A stretch of 64,000 nucleotides of DNA from Acridotheres tristis (Eukaryota > Chordata > Aves > Passeriformes > Sturnidae): the NCBI GenBank assembly GCA_037013685.1, contig CM072884.1, positions 108,365,548-108,429,547 of the forward strand. The letters run 5' to 3'. The notes beneath the pieces are model-generated. The model saw nothing but the letters and a program-made list of their open reading frames with translations, was not told the DNA's origin and did not search any database. The position numbers and the translations under genes are program-made. Below, in pieces: positions 11,561 through 25,400 of the stretch. How positions within the stretch are numbered: the stretch's first letter is position 1; each line of letters opens with the position of its first letter.

Positions 11561-14296
11561 CCCCTGGCTGAGCAGCGCAGCTCCCCAGGTGCGGCAATCG
11601 GGGATCTCTGCTGGGTTGTGGTGGCATCCTCTTCTGTCCCCTCTACAGCCACCCTGGGGCTGCCGGAGGGCACCTGGGGCTGCCGAGGGAGGGACTCTGC
11701 AACCAGAGCAGCTGGTGTTTTCCTTGTCACAGCCCCCCGGAATAAGGGTTGGCGCCTGGTGCCAAGTGCTGTGTGACAGTGACATGTGTCAGTGCTCCTC
11801 CAGACCAGCCCCCAGACACAGAGCTGTGTGTGAGACCCCCAGGGACCCACCCACAGGGCAAAGCCTGGCTCGTCCAGTGTCATCAAATCCACTGGGATGC
11901 TTTAGGCTGGTCCCCTACACACCCAGCAGCTCCTTCCATTGCTCAGGTTTCTGCTTTATTGTGAGGGTGGCACCAGGAGAATAGGCTTTGTGGATGGACA
12001 AAGCATGGGAATGTGTTTGGTTTGGTCTGGTGTACCTGCACAGATCCCATCCAGCACTCATGTCAGTCACACATGACCTCCCACACTCGGCAGGCACAAG
12101 GCAGAAGGTTCCCAGCTCCAAGACATCCTCTGAGCCAGACACTTGTCCAGTCTCTGTCATTCTCCATTCCTGGAGCTGGACATAGGAAAAAGCAGGGCCA
12201 CGAGGGTCTGGAGAAGGTCCCCTGTCCCTCTTCCATAATACCTCAAGTGAGAGTTTATGGGGTTCAGAGACAGGGGCATCTGTGATGGAAGTCACAAATA
12301 TTGACTACAATGGGTATACAGTCCTGCATTTTTAGGCAAAATGCGAAGAAAAATAAAGGGACAGGAAATAGCATAAAAATAGAAACACATATTCTTACTC
12401 TGATTAAAAGAATGTCTGATTAAATCAAACTCCAAGACCTCTTTATCCTGAGAGAGACACAATTGCCAAATTATCAGAAATAATGTTTTCAGAGACATTT
12501 CAAATCCCATATGAAACACTGAAGACTGTGGAAGGCTATTCCAAAAGCAGAAGTGGATAATTTTATGGACTCTTGTCAAGAGTAGCTATGGTTATATTTA
12601 TGTATTTAATGCCAGGTGCCACAGCCTCCTAATGTTCCCATTATGTAATACTTATTCCTGGGATTCTTCTGGTTCCTATTTTTCTCTTGCAGCTCTAAGA
12701 ATTAATATATTTTTAATTTTTTTTTCTAGTGTTTGAAACAGAAGACTGGTTTGCCTGCATTTGAGGGTATGTGGTGCATATCCTAGAGTCACATGAAGGT
12801 CCATGGGAGTGTTGGTGGGCACAAAGACCTAAAAGGATTCCTTTTAAGATACAATAGAGCAAACATCTGTGTCATCAAGTCTATTTCTGTATGTTCATGG
12901 ACACATTATTTAATCCTGCTAGTGAATAAATCTAGCACTGCCTAGAGCAGGCCAAACCTTTCCCAAAGCCAGGTTAGTGGTCTTTTCCTCCTCTCTTCTG
13001 CAGTAAGTCTGGTTCAAAGGTTAGTTTATTTCATCTCAGTAGCTTCTGCTTCTGAAATGTTTACACCATATGTGATAGTAACCCCAGCCTGTGCCAAAAC
13101 CAGCACACCACGGTACATTTAGGCAGGTACTGTATTCCCCTCTTCGCTTTTCTGTTTGCAATGTTGTGATGCTTGTCAAGCACTTTAGGATCCTCAGATA
13201 TTGGGTACACATTTGCCAATCCTAATAATGATTTCATACGCAGGCCCCAGTCCAACAGTATCTGACTTCAACAGGTATGAGCAGAATGGTGTACATAACT
13301 CTAATAAAGACTCTTTGATGGCATAAAGATGATGAGTTGTTTTTTGTATTTTTTTTTTTTTTTGGTCTGGAACCCTCTCATCTAATCACATTAGGATTCA
13401 GTTTCTGGTTTTTATGGTCCCATTACTTCTCTCATCCCATGTGGTTCTAACTAATTAAATAGATAAATTGTGTTCTGCCTGGATTTTTGGCACATTATCC
13501 TTTGAAAGCATGATGCTAAAAGCAGAGCAAACTTTCTGTGAAAATACAGCAGCTGAGAGCTTCCATGTTTTGTGACCTCAGACTAGAGCTTGTCTGAGAT
13601 AAAGCACATTGTTTTCATAAATTTTCTTAAGCTCTCTGTCATTGTGGCAGTGAAATGGCATAATAGCTATGCTGTCTGGTAGAAAATGTACTGAGAGCCA
13701 TGGACTAAATTTTGAGGACTTAGTTGAGGAAAGTTGATGGAGTAGGGGTCGAAGCCAAAGATCTCCACATTTACAAAGTGTAAGAGGTAGAATTTAGGTG
13801 CATGATTCATTCCTGTCTGGTCAGTGGCTGGTAAAAAACAGTGCATTAAAAAAACCAACAGTTTTTTTGTTGTTTTTTATGTGTTACGGTTGTTCTTCAA
13901 CACGTTCAGGGAAAAAGTCTCTTCTTCAGGACAAGCTGGTTCACATCTCTGAAATTTCCTGCTGGCAAGTAAATGGATGTTAACATAATCTTTAGTCAAA
14001 GCATCAGAATGGATTCCTCTGTTACCTGCAGACTATATTAGCACTTGCTTCAGGTACAGAGGTGTGATTGAAGCCAGGAATTCTTCTAAATTCCCGGTCT
14101 GAATGCAAACTCCGCTGTGCCAGGTCCCTGTCAGTGATCCCTGGGTGTTCATTCTCCTCCCACCTTTTTCCACCACTGTCCTGACATGCCATGAGCACAC
14201 CCTGAGCCCTGGTGCTTTCAGGCACCCGGTGAATTTGGTGCTTGCACTTCATTGTGAGGTTTTGTGGACCTCCGGGTGCCTCTTGGGCACCCACAC
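11561..14296. other. MAOB upstream / intergenic, no gene recognised
   Basis: Sequence 5' of MAOB. It is moderately GC-rich to about 12,300, then AT-rich, with a 15-base T run at 13,349-13,363. I found no exon with recognisable homology. Open frames up to 168 codons at 11.5-12.3 kb overlap one another on both strands and are chance frames in GC-rich DNA. Confidence 0.6.
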
Positions 14297-14925
14297 TGTT
14301 GGGTTATTTTCTTTTTTAAAAAGCCAAACAAGTTAATAGTTGCTATAAAGTTATTTATTGTAGAAGCACATCAGTCTCAAAGGCAAAAACAAAGTAAAGA
14401 AATGGCATAAAAGCAATGGCAAAAGCAATGGCGAAACTGCAATGGCAAAATGGACGTGGCATAAAGCCATTGCATAGAGCACCAGCTCTTTCTAATGTAT
14501 GCTCTTTTATAGAAACTTTCCAACTAGCTAAGACACAAACTCGGACCACCATTTCTTAACATATTAGAATTCTAGTTTCTTAGCATGCCAGGCTATGTAT
14601 ATACTACGTTCATGGCCTATTTTGTTCTAACTGAAAAATTTAAGCAATATTCTTAACTCTAACTTTATTATGTCTGAAGCTGGGTTCTTGGAGCCTCGAA
14701 GGAAACACTAGTATGTTTTTCAATCTTTACTAGAACATGTACTACTTTTCAGGCATCTAACACCTTTTACTCACTAAAAGCACTTAAAACTTATTTCATT
14801 TACTTACTTACTTATTTATTCCATTTATTCACTTACTCATTCTATTCAAAGACTTTAATTCAATCCTTGCACTCTGATTTCTCTCTGAAGAAGTCAGAGA
14901 GACTCCTGACTTACTGACTCCAACA
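14297..14925 (-). mobile_element. LTR-like element (candidate solo LTR)
   Basis: Read on the minus strand, the element starts TGTTGGAGTC and ends AACCCAACA, giving perfect 6-bp inverted termini TGTTGG/CCAACA. It has a TATA box (CTATAAAAGAGC, about 14,503-14,514) followed about 145 bases later by a polyadenylation signal (CAATAAATAAC, about 14,350-14,360), the order expected for U3-R-U5. The U5-side part contains a run of AATGGC-type repeats (14,400-14,470). No direct target-site duplication is visible: the left flank is CACAC and the right flank TTTAA. No primer-binding site or gag/pol is evident beside it. The boundaries are a best guess and an alternative 5' end lies near 14,762. Confidence 0.5.
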
Positions 14926-17900
14926 TTTAATCCTTGGTGGAGAATCCCTCAAAGCAGGGGTGCACATGGCTTGACACCTCCCTAATCTGTGACCAGGCCA
15001 TGCTGTTCTCTTGCTCAGTGCCTTTGTGCTTGCTGAATTCTGATGTTGCAGAAGACAAGCAGATTTAAATATATTTCTATACATATATTTTGCACAGTTT
15101 CAAATTTTCCTCATGCAATCAGTGCATGTCAGTGCTTTTGAAATACTGCACAATTAAATGAGCATAAACTGCATGCCAGGATTTCCACTAGGGGAAAACT
15201 GCTGCAAGGTGTCTCAGCAGGTTGTCTAGACTGTCCCTGCACTCTACAGTGGCATCAGCCATGACTGAAATCTATCTTGATTAGCAGTGAATGTTAACTG
15301 GAGAGGTAAATGTTAACAGCCAAGAATTTTAATTCAACATTCACAGTCTGACATTCATCTAGAGCTAATAAGTAAAAAATGAACATTTTATCAATCAGAA
15401 TGCATTCAAAAGTAGGACTGATCATTAAATGGAAAACCTACAAGATTAAGCCTATTAGTAGGAGCAATGAGTGAATGTAAACATTGACATTCTGAGCACA
15501 CACAGAGCCACAGCACAAGGACAGAACACGGGTCTGACAACCACGGTGCAGCCAGGCCTGCAGCTGCCTGGGGATGGGGGCAAGGATCATGGGGACCTCC
15601 AAGAGAAGGTGACAGCCCAGGCTTGTCCCACCCCCAGCCAGGAGCAGCCAAAATTAGGTCCCAATTGATGCCATGATTATTTAATACAAGTGCACAAATT
15701 TTTAGAACAAAATAATTTTAGCTTTCTTATTATTATCATCTGTCTATGTGGACTTAAGGATCTTCCTGGTCAAAAGGGTATAGAGGCAGCTTCCTATTCA
15801 GTGGAGGAGGGCTATATAGGCTCCTGAACAACAAGGAGTCAGTCACATGTCCCTTCATTAGATCTCACAGAGAAGCCATTTATCAAGACTGCTTGTGTAA
15901 TGAAACCCCAAGGAGTGGAAGAAAACTGATGTGATGTCTCAAAGCATTCCTGCTATCCTACTTCATAGTCTCTGGTTTCCTTTCCATCTGTTTGTCCTAA
16001 TGAGCCCACTTTTACAAATCTGTGACTGCTGTAACCACCATTCTGATGGAAGGATTAAAAATGATTATATATGCATACTTACTAATATAACCAACAAAGA
16101 AAAAGCATGGAAAAACCCTCAAACTAACATAAATTAATTCCCCAATGTCAAGTTCATCCTTGCACTGTGCTAATCTCTTCCTGACAATTAGATACAGTTC
16201 AGGCTGATCCAATTTCCTATTGCTTCTCTTTTTTTTGCAAAATTTTCCTCCAAAAGAAATCCATTTTCAGGTTTGGGGTGATGTTCACTATTGTTATTAG
16301 CATAAATACCTGAATGCAGAGGTGCTTGGCACTGCCATGGCATCTGGGATGTGGACTTGTACCAGTTTCTAAAGACACTGAGTTTGTTCATGGGCAATGT
16401 CAGTTCTTGCTATGCAGAATTCCTGTGGGATGGGTCCACAGGTCACCCATATAGGCAAGGATAATGACAGAATGGAAAACAAGGTTTTATGTAGATGTAA
16501 AGAAGTTTAAAAAGTTGAAGTACCTTAGAAGGTACCATATTGCTGCTTCAGACAGAGACAGACTTAAGGACAGACTTAATCAAAGGTTGTTGCTCAAAGA
16601 TAATCAGTGTTTTTAAGGTAGTGACCAGAAGACACGTTCTGAACTGAAAACCAACAGTCTTTGCTATGTAATGCCTATTTTTTTTACTGACCTTTGTTTA
16701 GAATCTATTTGAGCTCAATTCTTTTTCTCTTGAACTAGATGAGCAAAAGCTAAAGATGCAAAGCAGATGAGAACAGTGAAATTCCAACTCTTTCCTCTAA
16801 ACAATGTTCCTGTGCAAATGCACTGGCATACTTCAGAACACATGAGGAAATGAAACACTTTCATCCCTTCAACAAAAAATCTACCATGTCCTTCGCCAAT
16901 AACCTAATGTGCAGAGTTCCTAAAGAGACAAGTTGTGCCTCTCAGTCATGCCAAATGTTTTCTTGTGAATAATGGCTGGTGACATTTTATTTTCTCTTGA
17001 TCATGATGGTCCTGCTGCTTTGCATCTATGGAAGTCACAGCACACTGTTTCCATCTGTCACTTGAAAGATAGCCCCCTTCCAGTCTGTCCACTACCAGCC
17101 TTTATTATTAATTCATTGCTGATTTGTTTCACCTTTATGGGAGTCAAAAGAAGCTCCTAGGTTTGCATTCTTCTGATTCCTCATTCTTTTCATCTTTCCC
17201 CCCATGTTTCTTCTGCCTCACTCCCTAATTCTTAGCTGTGGTGAAATAGGCCATCATCAGTAGCAAATCTCCGTTTTTTCCTGAAGGAAAAAACATGGAG
17301 GAAGATATTCCAGAAGCTCCTATAGTGCAAACTTGAGAAATAATTAAAGTAATGAGCAACAGGACACAGGATATCATGTATTGATAACGAGGTTATTGTG
17401 CATGTATTAGATATTACAATGCGTGTGCATGGTAATGCTGCTGTGACTAGTTTTTCCCTGCACATTTCCATAGTCCAAGTTGGCCCTGTACAAATTGGAA
17501 CAGCTTCAGTGAAAAGCCCTGAAAATAATTAATAGATTAGGAAGTATGCTTGCTAGTGAAAAATATAAATTTAAAGAGGAGAAGGTTAAGAGGTTATAAT
17601 TTTTACAGGTGGAATTAATTTCATCTTATGCTGCTCATCTGAACTGGCTCTCAAGATCCCTTCTCTGGGATGGGAGGGACAGGTAGTTCTAGAGACTGAT
17701 TTATACTGTACTAGAGTTGTTAATCAAGACAGGCAGGACAAGTTTCCTCCTGAGATTCCTTACTCTCTCAAAGGAAACTTAATTGACTTGGACTAAATAA
17801 ACTTTCAGATGATTAGAACCAGTGAACTCAGTCCCACCTCAGGTATGTGCTTGGAGAGCAAAGAGCTGCTTATACAGTTCACCTGTGAAAGCAACAGAAG

Positions 17901-19341
17901 TGCTAACTAATACTTCTAACCCAGGAGAAAGGGAGAAATCAACCCAAAACTTCCCTGGAAACTTACACTGGGTTTATTTTGTACTGACCATAGGATCTTT
18001 GCTCCTGAGAAGCAGCAGGAGGCTGTGAGTTCAAGTCTCCTTGCTCCTCCAGGAGGTCTGGGACTACCCCGCAAAGCTCTGTGCTGTCCTGCTCATCCTC
18101 AGTGCCCCTCAGTGCCCTGGGACAAAGCTGAAACACCTTCCTGAGTGGGCAAGAAGGATCCTTTAGCATGGGAAAGCTTTTTAATGTCATTGCACAGATT
18201 TTATACACCCACAGACACAAGCAACATGAGCTGTGTGCTGGACCAGAATCAAGTTTTTATCTTATAATTGCCCTTTGCACTCTGTGTTTTCTAAATACTC
18301 AAAATCCCAGCATTGCCAAGTGCTGATTTTAATCCAAATCTTTCTGTGCTAAATCTTCTGAGGTCAGGGCTTAATCCCATTCTCTGAGGCTTGGTTTAGA
18401 TTTTCCATCCACATGTTCTTTTTTTATTCTATATACAGTTTCCATTCTTTTCAGGCCTAAACCACCTCCAAAATCTTTAATTACCCTAAAAATTCCGAAG
18501 TGCAGCTCCTCATCAAATTTTCCTTTTATACTTCTTCCTTTATCTCATTTCCATAAACACAAACCTCCTCTAAACAATTTAAAAATTGCATATGTCTCCT
18601 CTTGCTAGATATAAAATGGTTTAAAATTCATAGAATCTGGATCTGACAATAAGCAGGGCTTTTCATATTCATGGTATTTTTAGTCTCTCGAAGTTTTTAG
18701 GGATATCTTTGCTTGTTGTCTTCCACTATATAGGTGTCTCCTTTTGAAGTGCTTGGTTATTTTGATAACCAACTTGCAAAAGTGCTTTGTTTATATTAGG
18801 ACTTCTGTATTGGGCAGCTAGGATCACACATAAGTCTCTTTGTTTTCTGCAGAATGAAGCTGCTGTACTCATTTTATGTTTACACATCTCCTGTTGAAGC
18901 CAGTCTTCTAGTTTCAGTACAATAAAAATTAATTTAGATACATCAGGATTTTAACTACTGTCCCATACAGGCACTGAACAATAGTTTTCAAATTGAAATA
19001 TTTTTCAATCTTCTCTCACATTTCTCATGATCAGTATTTTGGTTTCATGAGGTAGCCAACACATAGCTAATGTGGCTTGTATTTTACAAATAGCAGATTT
19101 TAGAGTAGATCAGTACCAAACAGGGTATTTTAAAGTGCTACTACTTTACTGATGTGATCAAGCAGCCCGACAGCATCAGGGATCCTTGTTTTGTCCCATT
19201 CCTCAGCTTAAGGATGTGTAGTTTCATTGTTGCTGGTGACTGCAATGAATGGAATTGCCAGGGCCAAGGACAACTTTGACTATTTTACCTAAAGATCTCA
19301 CTTGGTCCTGGCTCTGTTTTCATGAACTAGATCCTTGAACC
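14926..19341. other. Intergenic, no gene recognised
   Basis: AT-rich sequence between MAOB and NDP. Only short chance frames are present. I recognise no repeat family, RNA gene or exon. Confidence 0.6.
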
Positions 19342-19398
19342 AGAATATCACCTAGAATCTAGAATATCATCTCGAATTTAGAATATCAACCATCTAGG
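19342..19398. repeat. Three imperfect copies of a 19-bp tandem repeat
   Basis: The core AGAATATCA occurs at 19,342, 19,361 and 19,380, exactly 19 bases apart, each followed by a related CTAGAAT/CTCGAAT/CATCTAG tail. It is a small diverged minisatellite in intergenic DNA. Confidence 0.75.
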
Positions 19399-21795
19399 CT
19401 GCAATGTGAAAACAGAAGCTTGTCATGGTCAATAGGGTCAATACCTGACCCTACTGTCTGCAGGCTTGGGAGAAGGATTCCGGTGATCCTTCATCTTCTG
19501 GCAATTTTCATTTCATGCAGAACGGAAAAAAAAAAAAGAAATCAAGGTGAATCTGCTGCATTTCCTCGGTTGGGATTAAAGTCTTGGTCCTGAGCCACTG
19601 TGTGCATTTTTCTGATGGACTCCTTTCTGCACTCAGTGGCCATTGCTTTCCCTCATGCCTGTCTAGGGAATGGTTGATACCTGATGGGGATGTGTCAGAT
19701 ATTTGGAAATCTGGGATCAGACCATGCACTGATTTGGGTCTGTACCCTTTTTGAAGTCTTTCCTGCTTCTCTAGCATCCTTTTGGTTTGTCTTGGTTTGC
19801 ATTATTTACTTCTGGTTGGTTCCATATTACTGGCATTCTCTTCTTTTGTTGTGTGAGCCTGAATCCCTTCAGCCTTTACTCCCATTCCCTGTATGAATCT
19901 GCAACAAAACCATAGTGGTTGGAAAACTGCTGTGGCATTTTTCTGAGAACAGTGACACTCCTTCCTGCTCTTGTATCTGTGGTTTGTTCAGCTGAGGGGT
20001 GATCCATCCACCATGTTTCCACCACTTTGGAGATAGGTCACAAAGTAAGTTTCATTGTTTGGATGGTTTTAGTCTTGCAGACTGTGGTGGGAGGGGCTGG
20101 TTTGTCTGCAGCTTCTGCCACATGTTTTTGCTTGACATGTTGCTGATCACTGATGTATTTTGCAATCTTGTTCTGGTAACTGTCAAGAGTCAGTGGAGCA
20201 ATTCCTGCTGGTGTCAGGGACTGCTTTCTGAAAGCCTCTTATGGTTTTTATTGCTATTCTAAAACAATTGTGTGTGAAAAAAACTGTTTTGCTTTTCAGG
20301 TATGATTTTAAATGAAAAGAACCTTAATGTGTGCAAGCAGACAGACATTTGTCTAAGTCACAGTGCTTTCTGGAACTGGTACCTGTTCAGAAATACCTGG
20401 ACAAAGGTACGAGAAATATCTCATCTGGTAATTCTTTTGACAATTAAATATGACTTTTAGTCTATGTCAGCCAAGTGAAGCAATTAAAGCAGTTCTATCA
20501 GTCAAGTCTTCTGAATTCACAATCATAAATGCCTTAGCATTGAGGTAAGATTTTAATAAACTGAGTGTATTTGCATACTTTTGTACTTGAAGAATGCGTA
20601 TAGACAACACTGTGAAGAACTGGCCTTTTCAATATAAGTTAGTGATTTCAAATACCTTGAGTTCATTAGAAAAGTCAGCATTTCACCTGGGATTGACTGA
20701 CCAATAAAAATAGTAGAGATAAGCAAAGTAAACACACTAGGATTAATTAGCAAATATATGTGGTATTTTGTATTTCTGAAAAAAAATCCTGACATTTTCA
20801 TACGAGGCTCTGGGATTGCACATTCTACAACCACAAGATTTGCTTAATGAAGGAAGGTATTCTGACATCAGATACTTTGATGTGCCTGTATCTTTTAAAC
20901 TAAAATAGCCACGTCCCCATGAACACTGGCTTTTGCTACATTATAAAATATCATTCTCTTGAGAAGCAGGTATAGCTTTCCCCCTGAACCAGGTGTTGCA
21001 CAGCATGGAATAGCACAGCTCCTGGAGATCACTATGCATAAAACCCTCTTCTAGGTTCAGCACCTCTGCAAACTGTGTTGCAGATCTGGGCTGGCCAGCA
21101 GTGCCTATATTTACTCAGGCTGATCAAAAGGTCAGAGATAAATTGACCTTTAAATCCATGCAGGCTTCATATGAGCTCTGTGTTGGTGGAGGGCCATGCC
21201 CTAAACCACAACAGTCTTCTACCAGGGGACTCTGCTCTGCCTAAAAGTTTGACTTTTCTCTCCCAAGTTACTGTCTGGAATTTTCCATAGCTGCTTTCCC
21301 TTTGTGCAATCCTTTTTAAACTGTGGCCACCTTCTCAACAGGATTGTGAAATTTAGTTGTCTAGTTATCATCTAGTGGTGATATGGCAGTGCTGCTGAGC
21401 CTGCATCCACGGTGGTTTGCTGTTCCTGAGGAAGAGGTAGCAGATGTACAGGACTTTGGCAGTGAACAGCACACAGGGTGATGTAAGTAAAGCTAACATG
21501 AAAGACTTCATGGTGACAGGAACATAAATACTGGCACCTCTACATGTGCTGTAGAGCACTGCAGGAAGTGACATTTAATTGATCCAGATGTGGACTACTG
21601 TCATGGCAGCTGTTCAGTGTTGATGGATTTCTTCATTAGGAATAGCTGTAATTTGCCTTCCCTCCCCTCTGAAAAGTATTGATGAAAACAGCCTATGCCA
21701 GGTGTCCTGGGCTCCAGATGAGAGTTGGCCAACAACTGTAGAAAGAGGCATGGCACCTGTGAATGGGACATGCTCTAATAATGCCAAGCACAGTG
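19399..21795. other. Intergenic, no gene recognised
   Basis: AT-rich to mixed sequence with a short A run at about 19,526-19,537. I see no exon or repeat family I can name. Confidence 0.55.
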
Positions 21796-21840
21796 AGATG
21801 GAAATTTAAGGTCCCTTCCAACCGAAACCATTCTATGATT
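21796..21840 (+). mobile_element. CR1 LINE 3' terminus (short remnant)
   Basis: GGTCCCTTCCAACC followed by GAAACCATTCTATGATT is the diagnostic 3' end of avian CR1, here in + orientation. The upstream body has either been truncated or diverged beyond recognition. Confidence 0.85.
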
Positions 21841-22034
21841 CCACAGACCCAGGGCACTCTTCCTCTGTGGATAATCTTGCAGGCAAGCAGTAAATCTTAT
21901 ATGGCCAGGGCACTCATTTTTGGATTTGAGGACTTTCTTAAACTTGGAGACGTTGGAACCTCTTTCTGAGGTTTATATTTTAAGATGGCATTATGCATTC
22001 ATGATAATTCTTCCCCAAATGACCAAGGCTAGAT

Positions 22035-22095
22035 AATCATAGAATCATTTAGGTTCAAAAAAACCTCTTATGATCATCAAGTCCAACTGTTTATG
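22035..22095 (-). mobile_element. CR1 LINE 3' terminus, opposite orientation
   Basis: AATCATAGAATCATTTAGGTT, then AAAACCTCTTATGATCATCAAGTCCAACTG, is the reverse complement of a CR1 3' end. It lies about 200 bases after an oppositely oriented CR1 end, so at least two insertions built this patch. Confidence 0.8.
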
Positions 22096-22349
22096 TGTTG
22101 TAATGGACAGGAACTGTATCATTTCTAAAAAACAGTTTCTAACATTCATAGACTGCCTTCATCGTTCTACCAACTGTAAAGTGCATCCTGAACAAGAACC
22201 TGATAATGGTCTTGCTTCTTGGCCACCAAATAATCTCATTCTGAATTCTGAGGACTCCAGCCCTGGCCAGGAGAAATCTCCATTCCTGCCCCTGACACAG
22301 GGAGCACTGCCCGTGAGTCAGGGGAGGTGATGCCCCAGGAGAGGTGCCT

Positions 22350-22493
22350 GAGCTCTGGAGGAAAGTCACCATCAGTCCCATCTTCAAAAGGGGCAGCAAG
22401 GAGGACCCAGGAAACCACAAGCCCGTGAGCATCACCTTCATCCTCAGGAAGGTGATAGAACAGCTCATTCTGGATGTCATCTCTAAGCCTGAG
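22350..22493 (+). mobile_element. CR1 ORF2 (reverse transcriptase) fragment
   Basis: Forty-eight codons in one frame read ELWRKVTISPIFKRGSKEDP and continue GNHKPVSITFILRKVIEQLI. This is the conserved N-terminal block of CR1 reverse transcriptase (PIFKKGxKxDPxNYRPVSLTS...KxMEQ). The Tyr-Arg of NYRP is degenerate (NHKP). It is a decayed internal piece with no 3' end attached, and it is not a functional gene. Confidence 0.85.
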
Positions 22494-25400
22494 GAATCAT
22501 CACAGGTCAGTCAAAAGTGATGGTGCAACACCAGAAGTCAGTGAAGCTGCCCAGAAGCCTCCTGAATTGGGATCTCAGAGCTGTAGTGCTTTAGCAGGGG
22601 CATACACACAGCAAAGCTCACCCAGGGAAAGACTGGGATTCACCACAACTTCGCTTAACCTTGGCTCTTTGCCTTTAGCAGAGACTCCAGTCACCCCCAC
22701 AGGGCTGCCCTGGGAGGGCAGCTCCATGGGACTGTTCTCTATGGAGCCAGCATTTGCCTCTTATTTTTGCTTTGTAGTTCCCTATGCTCACCACTACTCA
22801 TTCCCATCAAAATATTTTCTCTTGAACTGCTTTGTGAGGTTTCAAAACACCTTTTCCCCTGCTTTTTGACCATCTCCTTTCCTATACAGCTTCACAGTTA
22901 TACAGCCTAAGCCTCTTATGGTCTGGACACTACTTCAGACCACTGGCATAGCTGTTTAGAATCGCTACTCCTGGAAAGAAATAGTAGGGAAAAAAGGAGT
23001 AAAAGCACAAGTAGAGAGGCGTCTTCAACACTATGGGTTCAATCCATCTCTGATCTACAGCCACCTGCAGCAGGCACTGAGAGTTCATGCTCACAGCTGC
23101 AAGCTAGAGCTGGATTTTTTTCTGGCCAAAGAACAGTCAGAAAAAATAGGGTACCTGAGCCTACACTTCAATGTGCCAAATGTTGCCAGGCCTCTGCAGG
23201 CTGCCCTGCTGTGTGAAACAAATTCACAGTATATTTACTTTTTATAAATATTGTAACTCTGCTGTCTTTTTAGCTCAGTTCTGATGGCAGCTCACAAGTG
23301 ATTCTCCTTTTCTGCTTCCCAATCAGTACTTTTGATGTAATCTTTCTGCAGCAGCCAATCCACCAAGTACAAAAGCCTTGACCTCCTCTACTTAGTTTAG
23401 TGGCATAATTGTTTGAACCGTCTGTTTGGAGGTCATGCATCAGGAGCTTACCCAAGAGAAAGATATTGTGACAAAATGGTCATGATGCACTGTTACACAC
23501 CAGGGCATGGAAAGAAATCTAAAGAGGTCATTTAATTAACTGCATCATCTGGAGGCAGGATTTGCTATACCTAAACATTTATCTAAACTTCTTAAGGCGT
23601 CTAAGGATGTGTCTTAACAGCCACCTACTGTATTTCCATGTTTTCTGGGCAAGAATATTTCTTTCATTATGGATACTGTGAGTTTAATCCCTGCAGCTGC
23701 ATATGTTAATATTTTCAACAGATTTTTCCCTTATCCTTCTCTCTCTAGACTACACAGCCCAATTCCTTCAATTCTTTCTTGCAGGCAATGTTATCATTCC
23801 CCCTGAGTATTTGGATTTCTCTCCTCTTTACTTTCCCGAGTTAGTGAACCTCTTTCTTGAGTTCAAAAGTGATCCCACTATTCTGGTTGAAGCATCACTA
23901 ACATTGAATAAAATAGAAGGGTTGCTTCAGGTACCTCATGATGCTGCCGAGTATTGCATTTAGCTTTCTCATAACAACATAATGTTGACTTATGCTCTGC
24001 TGTGACTCACCATAATCCCCATATCTCCTCCTGGAGAAGGTTTGTATTTGTACTGCTGATTATTCTTTCCTGTCTCGCTGCATCTTTCAGGTCTCCCTTC
24101 TGTTTGCTTTAGGCAGTGCCTTCCATTTGTCAGGATTGCTTTGAATACTAATTTATATTTGCAGCCCCTCCTGCTTAATGCCTCATGCAAATACAGTGGG
24201 CATCCTTTCTATTCCATCATCTCAAAAATGTGGAAATGTGAAGGGCCTGAACTGATGCAATCTCACACTTGGACAGCGTTTGTTAGTAGCTACTCTTGGC
24301 AGCTGCTCTAGGTGTTACTCACCTCTCAGAAAATACATCTAGACAATGTTTCCTCATCTTATTTGTGAGGATATCAGCAGAGAGACTACATTAACAGCAT
24401 CTCTGTGATTCCTATTGATCTCCAGGGCTGCTGTACAGCTGTACATGGATCTGGGTTCTTTGAGTTAAAATTCTCCTTTTTTTTTTTTTTTCTGTACTGT
24501 ATATTGATCTGCATCTGTGACTTTCTGCTATAAGAATGATGGTAAAATAATAAATTAGAGTGATGGAATTACTTCTCTTTTTTTTCTTCTTTTTAAAGAA
24601 AGAAATAAGTTGATTCACCTTGAAGATTAAAACTGGAGAGGATATGTCTACTTCTGAAATAGGTGTCTAATTTCCTATTATTGACCATAAACATCTAGTC
24701 AGGACAATCAGGCTGGAAGGCTACTCAGCTCACCCAGAGATATACACTGAATGTCTGCTCAGGTGAGTTGACTTTAGGCTCAGTTGTCTTACCTGGGTCT
24801 TCTCCACCTGCAGCAGGAAGTCAAACACAGGGCTGATTCTGGGCCTCTTAATTCAAGAGCCAAATCCTGCCTGCTGAATTCTGTGTAACACACAGGATAA
24901 CATGCTGTCTTCAGGATGTTCTAGTCAAGTTTTGCTGAACGTTTTTAGAGTGTAGAAGAAAACCAGAGAAAGGATAATATTTACAGTGCAATTTGAAGTA
25001 ATGCTGCACCACTGGAATTTGTTACTGCTGATCTCAATAGCTGCTGACAGTGGTGAGTAGTGACCTGCAATGTGAAAGGGGCAGTGAATCTTCCTAACTG
25101 ACCTATGAGATCATCTTAAATTACTAATGTTGCTTGTCGGTATAGTGATTAGGCATTATCCTGTAAAAAAAACAAGGGTCCGGGGAGTAAAGTAAATAGT
25201 AACAGAATAAGAAGCAACACTGTTAAAATTTGTTTTCCTTGCAACTGGATTTCCTTTCAGAACTTCTCTTACATACACGAAAAGGAGGTCAGGGTACTGG
25301 TTGTGAGAGATCACAAAATAATGAAGGACTTTTGGCACAAATGTAGTTTCAGCTGATGAAGTCTTTTCTGGGAAACATGTCAGTAAACAATGTGCTTTTT

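Noticed and set aside
11101..12295. Several overlapping frames of 110-168 codons on both strands near MAOB exon 1
   Set aside because: GC-rich CpG-island DNA has few stop codons. The frames overlap one another and the genuine MAOB exon, and show no known domain.
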